Source of the DNA: CAWCTD01 sp963798455
GTDB lineage: Bacteria > Acidobacteriota > Terriglobia > Bryobacterales > Bryobacteraceae
Reading direction: 5' to 3'
DNA length: 64,000 nt
Assembly: GCA_963798455.1 (NCBI GenBank)
Contig: CAWCTD010000003.1
Coordinates: forward strand, 992,001 to 1,056,000
Below are positions 34,471-43,571 of this stretch, one piece after another. The position numbers and the translations under genes were made by a program. The notes beneath the pieces are model-generated. The model worked only from the letters and a program-made list of their open reading frames with translations. It was not told the origin of the DNA and made no database searches. Each line of letters begins with the position of its first letter. The stretch's first letter is position 1.

Positions 34471-35709
34471 ATGCAAAGCAGAAGGTCGTTCGTGAGCAGT
34501 TCAGCGGCGGCGCTGACGGCCGCCAGCGCCCAGCGGGTGCTCGGAGCGAATGAAAAGATCCGCCTCGGTGTCATCGGCACAGGATCGCGCGGCACGTACG
34601 TGATGCAGCTCTTCCAGAAGAATGCGGACCTCGAAGTGGTCGCGCTGTGCGACGTGTTCCGGCCCAACCTGGAGGCTGCGGCGGCCAAGGGGAACCTCAA
34701 TCCGGCTGCGGTCGGGATGTACGGCGACTACCGGCGCGTCCTCGAGAGGAAAGACGTGGATGCCGTGCTCATCGCCACGCCAGACCACTGGCACTGCCCG
34801 ATCCTCATGGAAGCCTGCCAGGCCGGCAAGGACGCCTACGTCGAGAAGCCTTTGTCCAACGAGATCGAGCCCTGCCAGAGGGCGGTCGAGACGGTGAAGA
34901 AGTATAACCGGGTGGTGCAGGTTGGAATTCAGCAGCGTGGGTACGAGCACTACCAGCGGGCGGCCAAGATGGTTCAGGAGGGCGCGCTGGGCAAGGTCTA
35001 CCTGGTCATGCTCATGTATTCCGGTCTCTACGGCGGCAGGGGAGACAGTCCCACCGACCCTCCGCCGGGCCTGGATTGGGAGATGTTCCAGGGGCCGGCG
35101 CCCCGCCGCCCTTACAAGTCGAGCCGGCAGCGAAGCTGGCGCTCCTATTACGACTACGGCGGCGGGCTGGTGACCGACTGGGGCGTGCACCTGATGGACG
35201 TCGCGCACTGGTTCATGCAGGCCACTGCGCCTCGCACAGCCGCGGCCGCGGCGCAGTACGTTCGCTACGACCCCTCCCTCACCGACGAAATGCCGGACAC
35301 GGTCTCCGTCTCCTGGACCTATGACAACTTCGTGATGTCTCTCCAAAGCTGGACGGTGCCGTGGCTGCCGCCCGAGATCCCCAAGATCAGCACCTACGGC
35401 GACATCTTCTGCGGAACAAGGGGCGCGCTGTTCGTCAACCGGGAGTCTTTCGGCGTCTTTCCAGCCAGCACGCGGCCCGGCTCGGGCGCCACGCCGCTGG
35501 AGGCGATCAACTTTCGAAGACCTGACAACAGCGACGAGGGCACCATCCACCTCGTGCGCAACCTGCTAGATTGTGTAAAGTCCCGAGAGAAGCCGCTGCT
35601 GGACATCGAAACGGGCTACACCTCCACGCTGCCCACGCTGCTCGGCAGGCTGGCGGTTCGGGACGCGAGGATGTACGCGTGGGACGGGAACAAAGCGGTC
35701 CGAGTGTAA
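34471..35709 (+). CDS. Tat-exported Gfo/Idh/MocA-family dehydrogenase
   Basis: This 412-residue protein begins with a twin-arginine signal (QSRRSFVSSSAAALTAAS). A Rossmann NAD(P)-binding domain (IRLGVIGTGSRGTYVM, VVALCDVF, AVLIATPDHWHCPIL, AYVEKPLSNEIEP) and the Gfo/Idh/MocA C-terminal alpha/beta domain (GGGLVTDWGVHLMDVAHWFM) follow. Exported members with bound cofactor are typical of Acidobacteriota, Planctomycetota and Bacteroidota and act on sugars or inositols; the substrate is unknown. GGAG lies just before ATG 34471. It is followed by the DUF362 gene 27 bases on. Confidence 0.92.
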   Translation: MQSRRSFVSSSAAALTAASAQRVLGANEKIRLGVIGTGSRGTYVMQLFQKNADLEVVALCDVFRPNLEAAAAKGNLNPAAVGMYGDYRRVLERKDVDAVLIATPDHWHCPILMEACQAGKDAYVEKPLSNEIEPCQRAVETVKKYNRVVQVGIQQRGYEHYQRAAKMVQEGALGKVYLVMLMYSGLYGGRGDSPTDPPPGLDWEMFQGPAPRRPYKSSRQRSWRSYYDYGGGLVTDWGVHLMDVAHWFMQATAPRTAAAAAQYVRYDPSLTDEMPDTVSVSWTYDNFVMSLQSWTVPWLPPEIPKISTYGDIFCGTRGALFVNRESFGVFPASTRPGSGATPLEAINFRRPDNSDEGTIHLVRNLLDCVKSREKPLLDIETGYTSTLPTLLGRLAVRDARMYAWDGNKAVRV

Positions 35710-35736
35710 GCGCCTTATGCTGAGAAGGGAGCGGTT

Positions 35737-36882
35737 ATGCAAGGAACACAATTAACGCGACGTGAACTGATCGCCGGCGCAGGCTGCCTGGCGGTGGGAA
35801 AGGCGCTGGCGGCCGACCCGCCGGCCTCGCCGGTGGCGATCGCGCGCTGCCGCACATATGACCAGGAGATGTACCGGACCATGAACCGGCTGATGGACCA
35901 GATCGGCGGCATCGGGAGGCTGGTCAAGGGAAAGACCGTGGCGGTGAAGCTCAACCTCACGGGGAATCCCGTGCGCTATCCGGAACGGCCGGATATGCCC
36001 TATCGGAATAATCCGGCGACCGTGCTGGCCGTAGCGCAATTGCTCTCGAAGGCCGGCGCCCAGCGGATCCGCATTATCGAGGCGTTCTTCCCGGCGTCCC
36101 AGGACCCGGCCCTGTGGGCGCGCTATGGCCTGGACCTGAACGCCATCAACAACGTCGGCTGCAAGGTGGAGTGGGAAAACACCCAGAACATGGGACAGGC
36201 CAAGGAATACAAGAGGCTGAAGGTCCCATCGGGAGGATACATCTTCCCTGCCTTCGACCTGAACCACTCCTTCACCGACTGCGACGTCTACGTCTCCATG
36301 TCCAAGCTCAAGAATCACTGGTTCGCCAGCGTGACCATGTCGCTGAAGAACAACTTCGGCAACACGCCGTGCTCGCTGTACGGCGGCGATTGCGGCGAGA
36401 GTGGGAACGAGGATCCCAAACAGGAGCGCGGCCCGGTGTGCCACAACGGCAAGATCACGCCGCCCAAAGGCGTGCCGCAGGAACTGAATATGTCCACGCC
36501 GCGCGAACCCGGGTACCGCATCCCTCGCATCGTGACGGACCTGGTGGGCGCGCGGCCCGTCGATCTGGCCATCGTGGACGGGATCGAATCGATTCGCGGC
36601 GGAGAAGGCGTCTGGAACGCCGGCACCCAGCTCATCAAGCCCGGCTTGCTCCTTGTCGGCAGAAACCCGGTGTGCACGGATGCGGTCTCGACGGCGGTCA
36701 TGGGCTACAACCCGCTGGCCGACCGCGGCGAGAAGCCGTTCCTGCGCGGCGACAACACCATCAAGCTGGCCCAGGCCGTCGGCATCGGCACGGCGGACCT
36801 CTCGCGGATCGAGCTGCCGGGTCTCAAGATCAAGGAAGCGCTTTGCGATTACGGCCCTGGGCCCACGGGGCAGCCGGTCTGA
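35737..36882 (+). CDS. DUF362-domain protein with Tat-like leader
   Basis: This 381-residue protein has an N-terminal LTRRELIAGAGCLAVGKALA leader (twin-arginine type). The DUF362 core follows: KGKTVAVKLNLTGN, NNPATVLAVAQLLSKAGA, a VYVSMSKLKNHWFASVTMSL block, and AIVDGIESIRGGEG. The domain occurs in proteins linked to iron-sulphur electron transfer, but I see no ferredoxin-type cysteine cluster here. The conserved LKNH motif is intact. It is in the same direction as, and close to, the Gfo/Idh gene. Confidence 0.88.
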   Translation: MQGTQLTRRELIAGAGCLAVGKALAADPPASPVAIARCRTYDQEMYRTMNRLMDQIGGIGRLVKGKTVAVKLNLTGNPVRYPERPDMPYRNNPATVLAVAQLLSKAGAQRIRIIEAFFPASQDPALWARYGLDLNAINNVGCKVEWENTQNMGQAKEYKRLKVPSGGYIFPAFDLNHSFTDCDVYVSMSKLKNHWFASVTMSLKNNFGNTPCSLYGGDCGESGNEDPKQERGPVCHNGKITPPKGVPQELNMSTPREPGYRIPRIVTDLVGARPVDLAIVDGIESIRGGEGVWNAGTQLIKPGLLLVGRNPVCTDAVSTAVMGYNPLADRGEKPFLRGDNTIKLAQAVGIGTADLSRIELPGLKIKEALCDYGPGPTGQPV

Positions 36883-36923
36883 CGACGAGGTATGGGCACA
36901 AGGAATTGAGAAAGGATCAAGGG

Positions 36924-37490
36924 ATGAGCCTGCACCACGCGTGTCTTGGCTTGATCATCGTGTCTATGGCCGTGGCTGCCGGCTGCGCGTCTCAAAGCGG
37001 CAGTGCCGGCCCGAGCTGGCAGCAGAAGCTCCAGGAAACGATCCCCGTGTTCGGCCACCGCAACTGGATTGTCATCGCCGACTCGGCCTATCCCGCTCAA
37101 TCACGCAGCGGGATTGAGACCGTCGTCTCCGGCGCCGATCAGATCGAGGTCGTCGAAAAGACACTGGCGGCCGTCGCCGCATCCAGACACGTCAGGCCGA
37201 TCATCTACACCGATCAGGAGCTGAAGTTCGTCCGGGAGGAAGATGCACCGGGCATCTCGGCTTACCGCCAGCAGCTTGGCAAGCTGCTTGAAAAGCGCGA
37301 GGTGAATGTCCTGGAACACGAGAAGATCATCTCGCTGCTCGACCAGGCGGGCCAGACCTTCCGTGTCTTGATCATCAAGACCAACATGACGCTGCCGTAC
37401 ACCTCGGTCTTCCTTCAGCTCGATTGCGGGTACTGGAGCGCCGACGCCGAGCAGCGCCTTCGAAAGGCCATGGCGGCCCCGCATCAGTAG
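36924..37490 (+). CDS. Putative lipoprotein, RbsD/FucU-like
   Basis: This is a 188-residue protein with a lipoprotein-type leader (LGLIIVSMAVAAGC, lipobox AAGC). The following FGHRNWIVIADSAYPAQS recalls the GH(R/K)N...IAD motif of RbsD/FucU sugar mutarotases, which convert pyranose anomers. The rest matches less clearly, so the assignment is tentative. AAGG precedes the ATG. It follows the DUF362 gene by 41 bases and may be its operon partner. Confidence 0.6.
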   Translation: MSLHHACLGLIIVSMAVAAGCASQSGSAGPSWQQKLQETIPVFGHRNWIVIADSAYPAQSRSGIETVVSGADQIEVVEKTLAAVAASRHVRPIIYTDQELKFVREEDAPGISAYRQQLGKLLEKREVNVLEHEKIISLLDQAGQTFRVLIIKTNMTLPYTSVFLQLDCGYWSADAEQRLRKAMAAPHQ

Positions 37491-37552
37491 ACCGCTTGCT
37501 GACGCGCGCGGCTCTGAGAGCGGTTTCCGAGCCGCGGCCGTCAGGGAGCGGT
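37491..37552. repeat. REP-like palindrome between convergent genes
   Basis: Bases 37491-37516 and 37527-37552 form an imperfect inverted repeat with 26-base arms and a 10-base loop. It fills the space between the stop codons of the lipoprotein gene and the sulfatase-maturase gene. It may act as a bidirectional terminator or a dispersed REP-type element. Confidence 0.75.
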
Positions 37553-37557
37553 TGCTT

Positions 37558-38790
37558 TCAGGACTGGGCGCGCGCGAGGCAGCAGTTCTTGTACTTCCTG
37601 CCGCTGCCGCACGGACATGGGTCGTTGCGGCCCGCCTTAGGGGCGGCCCTCACAGGCGTGACCTGTGGCGCGGAGGCCAGCCTCGCGAGATACGGCCGGC
37701 TGTGGTTGAAGAAGCCCTTGAATCCCGCGCACAGGTAGTTCAGACCGGGCTCTCCGTCGGGCGTCCGTAGAAAGCGATCTTTCGGACACCCGCCGTTGCA
37801 CATGTCGCGCACGTCGCAGGCCCGGCAGTAGCGCGGCAACGCGTCCCTCTTGGCTTGCCCGAAGGCGGTTTGTTCGGGGCTGTCGAGCAATTCTACCAGC
37901 GGCGTCTCCCGAATGTTGCCCAAGCGGTGTTCCGGATCGACGAAGTGATCGCACGAGTAGAAATCGCCGTTGTGTTCGATCACCGGGATGTCGCCGCAGG
38001 TCTCGCGAAAGATGCACAGCGAGTGCTCCAGCCCGCGTACCGGGCGGGAGGCCTCTTCGAAGATCTGAACCGCGATCCGCCCGGCGTCCCGCCGCAGCCA
38101 TTCGTCGAAGATGGTTGTGAGGAACGTGCCGTAAGCCTCGGCGGGCACGCTGTGAAGGCTCACGCCTCCCTCGGCCTCGGGCATCGGCTCCACCACGGGG
38201 AGAAAACCCAGATACTTCCCGCCGATCTCCCTGAAAAAACGGTAGACCTGCAAGGGGCGCCGGACGTTCTGATCGTGTACCACGCAGAGAATGTCGCACG
38301 GGATCTTGTACCGGCGCAGCAGTTCGTACCCGCGCATGGTCTGTTTGTGAGTGGGCTCCTGACCCCGGGTCACGCGGTAGCAGTCGTGCAACTCCGCCGG
38401 GCCGTCGAGGCTCAATCCGACGCCAAAGCCCTCCGCCGCGAGAAAACGGCACCACTCCTCATCCAGCAGAACGCCGTTGGTCTGGATGCCGTTGAAGATG
38501 CGCCGGCCAAAAGGCCTGTGCTGGCGCTGAAGTGCCACAACCTTCCGGAAGTAGTCCAGGCCAAGGACCGTCGGCTCACCGCCATGCCATGAGAAGGTGA
38601 CCGTATCACTCGGGCAGGCCATGATGTGCTGCCGGATGTAATACTCCAGCACGTCGTCGGTCATGCGAAACGAGACGGCGTCCGGATAGAGGTCGTGCTT
38701 CTTCAGGTAGTAACAGTAGTGGCACTCCAGGTTGCACACGGCGCCGATCGGCTTGGCGAAGATCTGGAACTCTCGCGAAGCGACGGGCAC
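37558..38790 (-). CDS. Anaerobic sulfatase maturase (radical SAM/SPASM) with C-terminal SEC-C motif
   Basis: This 410-residue enzyme has the radical SAM motif CNLECHYCYYL (CX3CX2C), the FSWHGGEPTVLGLDYF block and the SPASM-type cysteines (CIFRETCG, CDHF, YCRACDVRDMCNGGCPKDRF). These identify the anaerobic sulfatase-maturing enzyme, which oxidises a Cys or Ser of sulfatases to formylglycine. The last 25 residues carry a SEC-C zinc motif, DPCPCGSGRKYKNCC, joined directly to the maturase. No sulfatase gene lies in the window, so the substrate must be encoded elsewhere. Confidence 0.93.
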   Translation of the reverse strand: MPVASREFQIFAKPIGAVCNLECHYCYYLKKHDLYPDAVSFRMTDDVLEYYIRQHIMACPSDTVTFSWHGGEPTVLGLDYFRKVVALQRQHRPFGRRIFNGIQTNGVLLDEEWCRFLAAEGFGVGLSLDGPAELHDCYRVTRGQEPTHKQTMRGYELLRRYKIPCDILCVVHDQNVRRPLQVYRFFREIGGKYLGFLPVVEPMPEAEGGVSLHSVPAEAYGTFLTTIFDEWLRRDAGRIAVQIFEEASRPVRGLEHSLCIFRETCGDIPVIEHNGDFYSCDHFVDPEHRLGNIRETPLVELLDSPEQTAFGQAKRDALPRYCRACDVRDMCNGGCPKDRFLRTPDGEPGLNYLCAGFKGFFNHSRPYLARLASAPQVTPVRAAPKAGRNDPCPCGSGRKYKNCCLARAQS

Positions 38791-38812
38791 TTACCCAATA
38801 TAGCCGGAGGGC

Positions 38813-40681
38813 CTACGCGCCCGCGCCCCACAACCTCCGCAGCGTGTGCGCGGCCAGCTTGGGCCGCCGGTCGCGGGTGAAGACCCCCTTCAGATTCAAA
38901 GCGCCCACGCGATGGGTGCCTTGCCCCGTCTTGAAATCGCAGAGATTCCAGACGTGTTCTCCGATAATGTATGGCTTGGTGCGGAACAGATCGTGATACC
39001 GGCCGATCATCTCCGCCTGGTACTCTTCGGAGAACATTTCGGGCGGCTGCGCATGATGCCCGGACACGGCATCGGCCCCGAACTCCGACATGATCATGGG
39101 CTTGGGGAACGCCGAGTGCAGCTTGTCCAGCTCGGCCGAGAGCTTGGTCACGCCGTCGGACAGGCGGCCGGCCTCACTGTACCAGCCGTAGTAACGGTTG
39201 ACGCAGACGACATCCAGGAATTCGAACGACTCCTCCCAAACGCCGGCCAGGTTCACCACCGTCACAGGGCGAGTGTCGTCCAGCGATTTCGCCAGATCGT
39301 AAAGCGTGCGGAAGAAGGGCTTCGCCGCCGGTCGGGTCGAGTGCGGCTCGTTCGCCAGGCTCCACATGATCACGCTGGGATGGTTCTTGTCGCGGGCGAT
39401 CATCTCGCGCGTAAATTGGCGGCAAAGATTCAGCCGGCGCTCCAATCCGGCTTCCGCGAAGAACAAACCCACCGCGGGAGTCTCATCGATCACCAGAAAC
39501 CCGAGCCGATCCGCCATGTCCATCATCTGCTCGGAGTAAGGATAGTGGGACGTGCGGAACGAATTCGCCCCAATCCAGCGCATCAAAGCGTAGTCCTTGA
39601 TGACCACGGGGGGCACCAGGCCGCGTCCCGCGACCGGAAAGTCCTCGTGCCGGCCGAATCCCCTCAGGAAGACCGGCTTCCCGTTCACCAGCAGCGCGTC
39701 GCCGCGGACCTCCACGGAGCGGATGCCCACGTTCAGCGAGTAACGGTCCATGACCTGGCCGGAGCGCAGCAATTCGGCCGTCAGCCGGTACAGATTCGGC
39801 TGCCCCGGCTCCCAGAGGGCAGCATCCGGGATGCGCAGTTCGGCTTCCGCGGACTGGGCGTTGACGGGGACCTCGACTTGAATATCGGGGCCATGGCCCT
39901 GGAGCCTCAGGCGCGCGGTCGCGGACGCTCGCGTGGTCGTCTCTAACTGGACACGTACACGGCCCTGGCGGCCATCAATGGCGGTGCGGACTGTCAGATC
40001 GGCGATGGCCTCCACTGGGGTCGTGTAAAGCAGAACCGGACGATGGATTCCCGCGAAGGGGAAGAAATCGTAGGTAGTGGCCGGATACTGCTCGTTGGAG
40101 AACGTGTCCAGCGGGTCGCTCGGCACGCGCCCGGGCGGGACGCGGTCCGGCGCGAGTTGGCCGTCCACCCGCACAACCAGCAGGTTCTCGGCACGCAGCT
40201 TGCCCGAGACCTCGAACTGGAAAGGCAGGTGGCCGCCTTCGTGGCGGCCAAGCGATTCCCCGTTAAGCCAGACCTCGGCCAGATAGTTCACGGATCCGAA
40301 TCGGAGCCAGACCCGGCGCTCGGCGCCAAAGGCGGCCGGCGGTTCGAATCGCGTTTGATACCACGCCGTGCCGCAGTAGTCCCGGAGGTCTTCGAACTGG
40401 TCGTTCCAGCTAGCGGGCACCGCGATCGGCCGCGCGCCGCTGAGCCCGTTCGACCAGCCCGACTTGCGGCCTTCCTCCTGTGGATCGGGCAGAAAGTCCC
40501 AGAAACCATCCAACCCGATGACTTGGCGGGAGGCGTTGGTTTGGGGATAGAGGGCGAGCCCCACCACTCCGGCCGTGTTCGTCTCCGGGGCCGTGCTCTG
40601 TGATGTGGCCGCTTGCTGCGCCAGCGTAGCCAAGCCGGCCGCCTGCATCAGTTGCCTTCGATTCAACTCCAACTGGTTCAT
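38813..40681 (-). CDS. Exported GH2 beta-glucuronidase-like glycosidase
   Basis: This 622-residue protein has an N-terminal leader (LELNRRQLMQAAGLATLA, twin-arginine-like). Family GH2 domains follow: sugar-binding domain (WYQTRFEPPAAFG, LGRHEGGHLPFQFEV), beta-sandwich, and TIM barrel with FGRHEDFPVAGRG, acid/base Glu in WSLANEPHS (about residue 445) and nucleophile Glu in MIMSEFGAD (about residue 533). The order, length and motifs fit UidA-type beta-glucuronidase; substrate range is not proven. A degraded copy of its first third lies at 46143-46750. Confidence 0.9.
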   Translation of the reverse strand: MNQLELNRRQLMQAAGLATLAQQAATSQSTAPETNTAGVVGLALYPQTNASRQVIGLDGFWDFLPDPQEEGRKSGWSNGLSGARPIAVPASWNDQFEDLRDYCGTAWYQTRFEPPAAFGAERRVWLRFGSVNYLAEVWLNGESLGRHEGGHLPFQFEVSGKLRAENLLVVRVDGQLAPDRVPPGRVPSDPLDTFSNEQYPATTYDFFPFAGIHRPVLLYTTPVEAIADLTVRTAIDGRQGRVRVQLETTTRASATARLRLQGHGPDIQVEVPVNAQSAEAELRIPDAALWEPGQPNLYRLTAELLRSGQVMDRYSLNVGIRSVEVRGDALLVNGKPVFLRGFGRHEDFPVAGRGLVPPVVIKDYALMRWIGANSFRTSHYPYSEQMMDMADRLGFLVIDETPAVGLFFAEAGLERRLNLCRQFTREMIARDKNHPSVIMWSLANEPHSTRPAAKPFFRTLYDLAKSLDDTRPVTVVNLAGVWEESFEFLDVVCVNRYYGWYSEAGRLSDGVTKLSAELDKLHSAFPKPMIMSEFGADAVSGHHAQPPEMFSEEYQAEMIGRYHDLFRTKPYIIGEHVWNLCDFKTGQGTHRVGALNLKGVFTRDRRPKLAAHTLRRLWGAGA

Positions 40682-40776
40682 ACGATTGCTCCGTCAGATA
40701 CAGTATGCGGACGAGACCGGTCCCGTGTCCATAGTGGGCAACGGGTCAGTTTCGGTTCGGCTACAATCTACTCATC

Positions 40777-41568
40777 ATGAGCTCGCTAAGATTAAGCCGG
40801 CTTGTGACAGCCGTGCTCTGGCTCGCGGCGCAGGTTATCGTCGCGTCCGGCCCTGTCCCGAATACCAGAAAACAGGCACCGCCGAAGCTCATGCTCTGGT
40901 CGTGGTTCGCCGATGACGACTTTAGCGCTCTGAAGGACGGTGACATTGGCATCGCGTATCTGGCGCTCAGTCTTTGGTTCGAGGGCCAAAGTCAGGTGAC
41001 TCCTGTGCCACGTTATGTCCCTGTCCGGATTCCTTCGGGTGCATATCGGATGGTGGTCGTCCGGTTCGATTACGACACCGGGAACGGGGCCAGCCTGCCC
41101 GCCTTCACTCCAGCGCAGCGCCAATTGGCTGTGAGAATGGTCGCGGAAATCGCTGCGCTCGAGCACCCGCAAGGCGTGCAGATCGATTTCGATGCTCCGC
41201 GCTCCGCCTGGCCTTTCTACCGCCAGCTACTTGCCGATGTGCGCGATCGCCTTGGGCCGGACGTTTTCCTGTCCGTCACCGCCCTGGTCTCATGGTGTGA
41301 CAGCCCGCAGAGTTGGCTTGCCGGGCTGCCGGTAGATGAAGTCGTGCCCATGGCCTTCTACATGGGACAAGCAAGTCCGGCAGTCATCACCCGGCTCCAG
41401 AGAGGCGGTCAATTCGTTTTCCCCGGCTGCCGGGCAAGCATCGGTGTCAATTTGGGGTACGGAGAGCCGGTCAGGCCACGGAAAGACCAGCGCGGCTACT
41501 TGTTCGCTCAACCACAGAGTTGGTCGCCCGCGGCAGTGCGCGCCGCGCGAGAGGCTTTCCTGCCATGA
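40777..41568 (+). CDS. DUF3142-domain exported protein
   Basis: This 263-residue protein has a signal-like N terminus (LVTAVLWLAAQVIVASG). The DUF3142 pattern follows: LMLWSWFADDDFSAL, GIAYLALSLW, the motif VQIDFDAPRSAWPFYRQLL and DEVVPMAFYMG. It looks like a TIM-barrel glycosidase-related protein of unknown activity. It overlaps the next gene by four bases (ATGA), so the two act as an operon. TACAAT (40762-40767) could be its -10. Confidence 0.85.
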   Translation: MSSLRLSRLVTAVLWLAAQVIVASGPVPNTRKQAPPKLMLWSWFADDDFSALKDGDIGIAYLALSLWFEGQSQVTPVPRYVPVRIPSGAYRMVVVRFDYDTGNGASLPAFTPAQRQLAVRMVAEIAALEHPQGVQIDFDAPRSAWPFYRQLLADVRDRLGPDVFLSVTALVSWCDSPQSWLAGLPVDEVVPMAFYMGQASPAVITRLQRGGQFVFPGCRASIGVNLGYGEPVRPRKDQRGYLFAQPQSWSPAAVRAAREAFLP

Positions 41569-43571
41569 AGCGATTCCTGGTTCTCTCCGTTTCGTTCGGT
41601 CTGCTCGCACCGGCCGCCTGGTGGCTCGCGAAGGCGTGTGCGCCGGATTTCTTTACGGCCGTCTTCAGCTTCAAGCGCCATCCGGATTTGCCGCGCGGCG
41701 AATTCATCGACGGCCGTCTGGGCGTCTTGCAGCCCACGTTCGCCCGCTCCTATCTTGTGATCGCCTACCGCTATTTGAACGGCATCGGCATGAACTCGAG
41801 GGAACGCGAACAGGCGCGTGATTACTACAAAGATCGTGAAACAGGCTCGTGGGATCACATTGGCACGGACTGGCCGGCGCAGTGGCGCCAGGCGCGGTCA
41901 CGGATCAAGTCCCCGGCGCCGCCCCCCACGCTCCTCATCACAAACGGGCAGTTGGCTTACATCCCCGAAACGCACAGCTTCGCGCTTAACTGCGCCGAAG
42001 ATGCTTTCCGTGTCGCCACTAACACTCTGAATGCACGCCGCAGCCGGTTCGGTGCTGACAGCCAAGCATTCCGTTCTTGGATCGGCGCGCAGGACCAGGT
42101 GTTCGAGAACTGCCAGTGGGGCCCGCTCGCGATTCCGCCCGAAGCTTCTCCCGAACTGCCACCACTCATTCGCTCTGACCGCGACTACCAGATCGCAGCG
42201 GCCCATTTCTATGCCGGAGACTACCAGGCGGCTCTGGATCGGTTCCGCCTCATCAGCCGTGACGCTGCATCGCCCTGGAGCGCGCTCTCCCGGTACCTCG
42301 TGGTGCGAACGCTTCTCCGCATGACAGACGATCAGACGACGGCTGTCAGCGCCGGCGCTCAGCTCCGCAGCGAAGCGGATAGCATACTTGCGGATTCAAG
42401 GCTGGCGCCTATCCACGGCATGACCTGGAACCTGGTCGAGCGGGCCGGCATTCGCGAGAGAGATCAACACTACTTCCACGAACTCGCGCGTCTTCTCTCG
42501 ACCAAGGGCCAGGACGATGGCCTGCGCGAGGAATTGTGGAACTACACCGATATTTACGACGGAATCATCGGCGGAGCTGATCCAAATGCGATCTTTCCTC
42601 CGTCGAAGCCGGTGACTGCCGATGTGTCACGCTTTCGCGATGCCGATCTCAGCGATTGGGTTTTCAGCTTCCAATCGCGCGATTCTTCGGTATTTCCTCA
42701 CGCCCTTTCCCGATGGAAGCAGACCCGCTCGCCCGCGTGGCTGCTTGCTGCTCTATCGCACACGACTGGGACCGTCGCAAAGAGCACAGGCCTCGTTGAC
42801 GCAGCCGCGGCGATTCGCGAGGACCCTTCAGCTTATCTGACAGCTCGTTTTCACCTCTTTCGTATGTACCTGGAGCTCGGCGACAAGACCGCCGCGCGGG
42901 ACGGCTTGAACTTGCTGCTCTCCAGTGCGGCCCTTAAGAATCTTCCGTCCAGCGTCAATCTCTTCCGTGGCCTGCGCATGCTGGCTGCTCCAACCCTCGA
43001 CGACTTTCTGCATTTCGCCGCGCGCAAGCCGGTCATGCTCACGGTGCAAACCAACTTGGGCGAGGGTCCTGTCCTCTATGGGGACCTGGAAGGGTCGAAG
43101 TTGCACAAAACAGGTGAACTACTCGATCGCGACGCAACGCGCGTGCTGAACCGCGAGACACCCTTCCGTCTCCTTAAGGAAGCGGCGCTTCGAGGTTTGT
43201 TGCCTCTCGATCTGCGGAGCGAGGCTTTGATGACGGCGCTCACGCGAGGGCTGATGCTCGGCGAAGACCTCTCGGAGATCGCAACAAAGCTGGCCGAAGT
43301 CCAGCCAGACCTCGCTTTTCTCACAAGCGGATACCTGCACGAGACAACGGAGGATGGCCGGCGTTTTGCCGCCGCTTTCCTTCTGCTACACCGACCCGAG
43401 GCCCGGCCGTACTTCGCCTCGGGAATCGCCCGGCAGTCGGCGCCCGGCAAGCTCGACAACTACCGCGATAACTGGTGGTGCCCGATGGATATCGAGATGG
43501 AACTCGATTCGCGCGCCAATGACGGGTATTGGTACAGCCCTACACTCAACCTCCTTCAACGGTCAGCTAGT
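41565..43571 (+). pseudogene. Large exported helical-repeat protein, N-terminal part (split by IS)
   Basis: 669 codons remain of a protein that would have had 784 residues. A hydrophobic N terminus (RFLVLSVSFGLLAPAAWWLA) is followed by a long helical, TPR-like body (AAHFYAGDYQAALDRFRLIS). The frame enters the IS1634-type element at the GCTAGT target duplication and meets a stop at 43611-43613. The rest of the gene is at 45518-45871: joining ...RSAS to AVGPEF... restores the frame exactly. It is translationally coupled to the DUF3142 gene, so the pair probably worked together in the envelope. It may still be translated as a truncated protein. Confidence 0.9.
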
